Source: Terriglobus saanensis SP1PR4 (GTDB taxonomy: Bacteria > Acidobacteriota > Terriglobia > Terriglobales > Acidobacteriaceae). Taken from it: a stretch of 64,000 nucleotides of DNA. Made by a program: the position numbers and the translations under genes. Positions 62,378 to 64,000 of this stretch are shown here, one piece after another; within the stretch, counting starts at the first letter, position 1, and each line of letters opens with the position of its first letter. The notes beneath the pieces are model-generated. The model had not been told where the DNA came from, searched no databases, and saw only the letters and a list, made by a program, of their open reading frames with translations. The stretch spans positions 930,001 through 994,000 of the forward strand of contig NC_014963.1 of NCBI RefSeq assembly GCF_000179915.2. The letters are read 5' to 3'.

Positions 62378-63627
62378 TCCTTCTGCGCCTCGCCTTCAAA
62401 TCGCTTCGCTCCCGCGCTCTCACTACGACCCTCACGGTCTTCTCCATTGCACTCTCTGTCATGCTTCTTGTCGGCGTAGACAGGCTTCGCAACGCCGCGC
62501 AGGCAGGCTTCTCCGGCACACTCTCTCGGACCGACCTCGTCGTCGGCGCGCGTGGTGGAGATCTGCCTCTTCTGCTCTCCACGGTCTTCCATATCGGCAA
62601 CGCCTCGAACAATATCTCCTGGGATACCTATCAACACTTCGCCCATCACCCGGCAGTCGCCTGGACCATCCCGATCTCCATGGGAGATTCGCATCGCGGT
62701 TATCGCGTCGTTGCCACGGATGAAAACTTTTACGCACACTACCAGTACCGCGGAGGGCAGCATGTCGCGCTTGCTCAGGGGCGAATTCCGTCCGCGCTCT
62801 TCGACGTAGCCCTCGGTGCAGAGATCGCGCAGCGTCTCGGCTATCGTCTCGGCCAGCAGATCGTACTAGCCCACGGTGTGCAGGAACACTCGATCATCAA
62901 GCACGACAACACACCCTTCACCATCGTCGGCATCCTCGCGCCCACGGCCACGCCGGTAGACCGCGCCGTCTATATGACCCTTCTCGGCGACGAGGCCATG
63001 CACTTCGGTTGGGAGGGCGGCACGCCGCCAGCTATCGGGGAAGCCGTTCCGAAGCTCGATCCCTCCAAACTGAAGGTCGACGAGGTCACCGCCTTCCTAC
63101 TCGGTGCAAAGTCCCGCGTCAGCACCCTCTACCTGCAACGCGAGATCAGCACCTACAAACCCGAACCACTGACCGCCATCATTCCCTCGCTCACTTTGCA
63201 GGAGCTCTGGGGTCTCCTCGACTACGCGGACACGGCGCTCTCTCTCGTCTCCGCAGCCGTCCTTGTCGTCGGTCTGTTGGCGATGCTGATCGCGCTCTAC
63301 ACGGCGCTCAACGAAAGACGGCGCGAGATTGCCATCCTTCGCGCCGTAGGCCTGCATGCACGACAGATCTTCACGCTCTTCCTGTTAGAGTCAACCCTCA
63401 TCGCCACGGTGGGTACCGCTCTTGGCATTGCGGCCGTCTACGGGCTTCTCTACGCGCTCCACACCACCATCGAGAATCGCTTTGGGCTGCCTGTAGCGCT
63501 CGTAGGCCTCTCCAGCCGCGTAGAGATCTACGCGGCTGTCACGATTGCCTCAGCAGCGCTCCTGGGTGCCATTCCTGCCTTCCGCGCCTATCGCAATTCC
63601 CTGGTTGACGGCCTCAGCGCCAATTAG
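62374..63627 (+). CDS. FtsX/MacB-type ABC permease
   Basis: A 417-aa permease. One N-terminal helix (LTTTLTVFSIALSVMLLVGV) is followed by a large extracytoplasmic MacB-PCD domain and three C-terminal helices: LVSAAVLVVGLLAMLIALYT, FLLESTLIATVGTALGIAAV and YAAVTIASAALLGAIPAFRA, with the coupling segment ERRREIAILRAVGLHARQIF between. It would form a homodimer with the ATPase before it. Substrate unknown; the DUF3299 partner hints at metal handling. Copy C of the repeat follows 12 nt after the stop. Confidence 0.92.
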   Translation: MILLRLAFKSLRSRALTTTLTVFSIALSVMLLVGVDRLRNAAQAGFSGTLSRTDLVVGARGGDLPLLLSTVFHIGNASNNISWDTYQHFAHHPAVAWTIPISMGDSHRGYRVVATDENFYAHYQYRGGQHVALAQGRIPSALFDVALGAEIAQRLGYRLGQQIVLAHGVQEHSIIKHDNTPFTIVGILAPTATPVDRAVYMTLLGDEAMHFGWEGGTPPAIGEAVPKLDPSKLKVDEVTAFLLGAKSRVSTLYLQREISTYKPEPLTAIIPSLTLQELWGLLDYADTALSLVSAAVLVVGLLAMLIALYTALNERRREIAILRAVGLHARQIFTLFLLESTLIATVGTALGIAAVYGLLYALHTTIENRFGLPVALVGLSSRVEIYAAVTIASAALLGAIPAFRAYRNSLVDGLSAN

Positions 63628-63639
63628 CTAAGCGCTCCT

Positions 63640-63790
63640 GTGCCCCATCCTTTCGCAGCTTTATCGCGAAACCGGGGTCCCTGGCGAACGGCTTTTTGTT
63701 CGCTGGGGTGGGAAAGGGTGGAGTCGCGCAGAGCGCACAAACCAGATTTTTTAGGAAATCCGGGGACGGTAGATCCCTTCGCTGTGCTAT
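63640..63790 (-). repeat. Dispersed intergenic repeat, copy C (inverted, rearranged)
   Basis: On the minus strand it has agcgaagggatct, then ggatttcctaaaaaatctgg with gtttgtgcgctctgcgcgac and caccctttc, like copies A and B, and ends gcgaaaggatggggcac. The central hairpin of A and B is absent. In its place near the other end stands an added segment with arms gcgaac (63684-63689) and gttcgc (63698-63703). Copies B and C are direct repeats flanking the DUF3299-ABC operon. Confidence 0.65.
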
Positions 63791-63822
63791 GAGATGACAA
63801 ATATTGGGCTGGAGAACGAAAA

Positions 63823-64000
63823 CTATCCAGCGTGAAGCATCCCAACCACCGCACGGACGTCCTCAACCTTAACCGCTCCATCCGCAGCCAAAGTCCCATG
63901 CAAATCCAACAACCCCATCCCCACCAGAAGCGGAACATTCGAAACCCTAACCCCACCCCCGGTAGCCACCACCACACGCCCCGCCGCTTGTCGCCGCATC
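63823..64000 (-). CDS. cutC: CutC-like copper homeostasis protein, C-terminal part
   Basis: A minus-strand frame enters from the right edge and stops at TAG 63823-63825; 58 residues are visible. AAGRVVVATGGGVRVSNVPL fits the phosphate-binding Gly-rich loop of CutC TIM barrels (usually IMPGGGI), and the following GMGLLDLHGTLA matches the last strand, which usually reads EFHxSA. The final helix VEDVRAVVGMLHAG closes the protein. CutC has been linked to copper tolerance, but its reaction is unclear. The N-terminal part lies outside the window. Confidence 0.75.
   Translation of the reverse strand, partial: MRRQAAGRVVVATGGGVRVSNVPLLVGMGLLDLHGTLAADGAVKVEDVRAVVGMLHAG

Noticed and set aside
63624-63977. 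A 117-residue minus-strand frame rich in Trp and Arg
   Set aside because: It overlaps the CutC-like tail in another frame and runs through repeat copy C; low-complexity composition.
1-64000. CRISPR arrays, tRNA or rRNA genes, insertion sequences and phage genes
   Set aside because: None was recognised by eye: no regularly spaced direct repeats, no cloverleaf with the T-loop consensus, no transposase or integrase motif. A covariance-model tRNA scan could still find one I missed.

Overview
The window reads as chromosome of an Acidobacteriota species, class Terriglobia (Granulicella/Terriglobus/Edaphobacter type). The basis is three giant Oar-like TonB-dependent receptors (about 1,040 to 1,180 aa) with an N-terminal carboxypeptidase-regulatory domain, an omega subunit of the acidobacterial form, Tat-exported PLP enzymes, a bacterial myo-inositol oxygenase (a family I recall from Terriglobus) and many secreted plant-polymer and lipid hydrolases. 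No tRNA, rRNA, CRISPR array, insertion sequence or prophage was recognised. The gene content looks like a soil or litter heterotroph.

Layout. 1-4.1 kb: C-terminal part of a Fis-type regulator, a receiver-like protein, a CDGSH protein, a secreted CocE/X-Pro hydrolase coupled to a Nudix hydrolase. 4.1-5.4 kb: a dispersed repeat, a secreted cupin and an AT-richer SnoaL-like gene. 5.4-10.4 kb (minus strand): TPR, MgtC, MoxR-type ATPase, alginate lyase and VWA protein. 10.5-14.8 kb (plus): thioesterase, Mrp, hrcA-grpE-dnaJ. 14.8-18.3 kb (minus): rsmE, sdaA, a HEAT protein. 18.4-22 kb: comM, rpoZ, rho. 22-28.3 kb: EAL protein, pckG, rhaM, a cysteine-synthase-like enzyme, and a CLC-type fluoride exporter behind a fluoride riboswitch, then a Rieske ferredoxin. 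28.3-32.8 kb: a TonB receptor with a PepSY membrane protein.

33-41.7 kb looks like an inositol-scavenging region: small membrane peptide, GRP-type sugar permease, LacI regulator, myo-inositol oxygenase, TonB receptor and a secreted Ca2+-type phosphatidylinositol phospholipase C. LacI-type half-palindromes lie in front of the peptide/permease, the regulator and the oxygenase. 41.7-49.1 kb holds a ROK regulator, a GH3 beta-glucosidase, a secreted hypothetical, a GH125 mannosidase and an MFS carrier. 49.2-54.7 kb is a two-component system followed by a third TonB receptor.

54.8-61 kb is the most unusual part. It has five genes, all with export signals: an RraA-type aldolase, two SelA/DgaE-like PLP enzymes, a RidA-type imine deaminase and an Atu3266/EF0837-type amidohydrolase. 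The families fit one pathway: deacylation, PLP-dependent ammonia elimination, imine hydrolysis and aldol cleavage, all placed outside the cytoplasm. 61-64 kb: a DUF3299-ABC transporter operon between two copies of the dispersed repeat, then the end of a CutC-like gene running in from the right edge.
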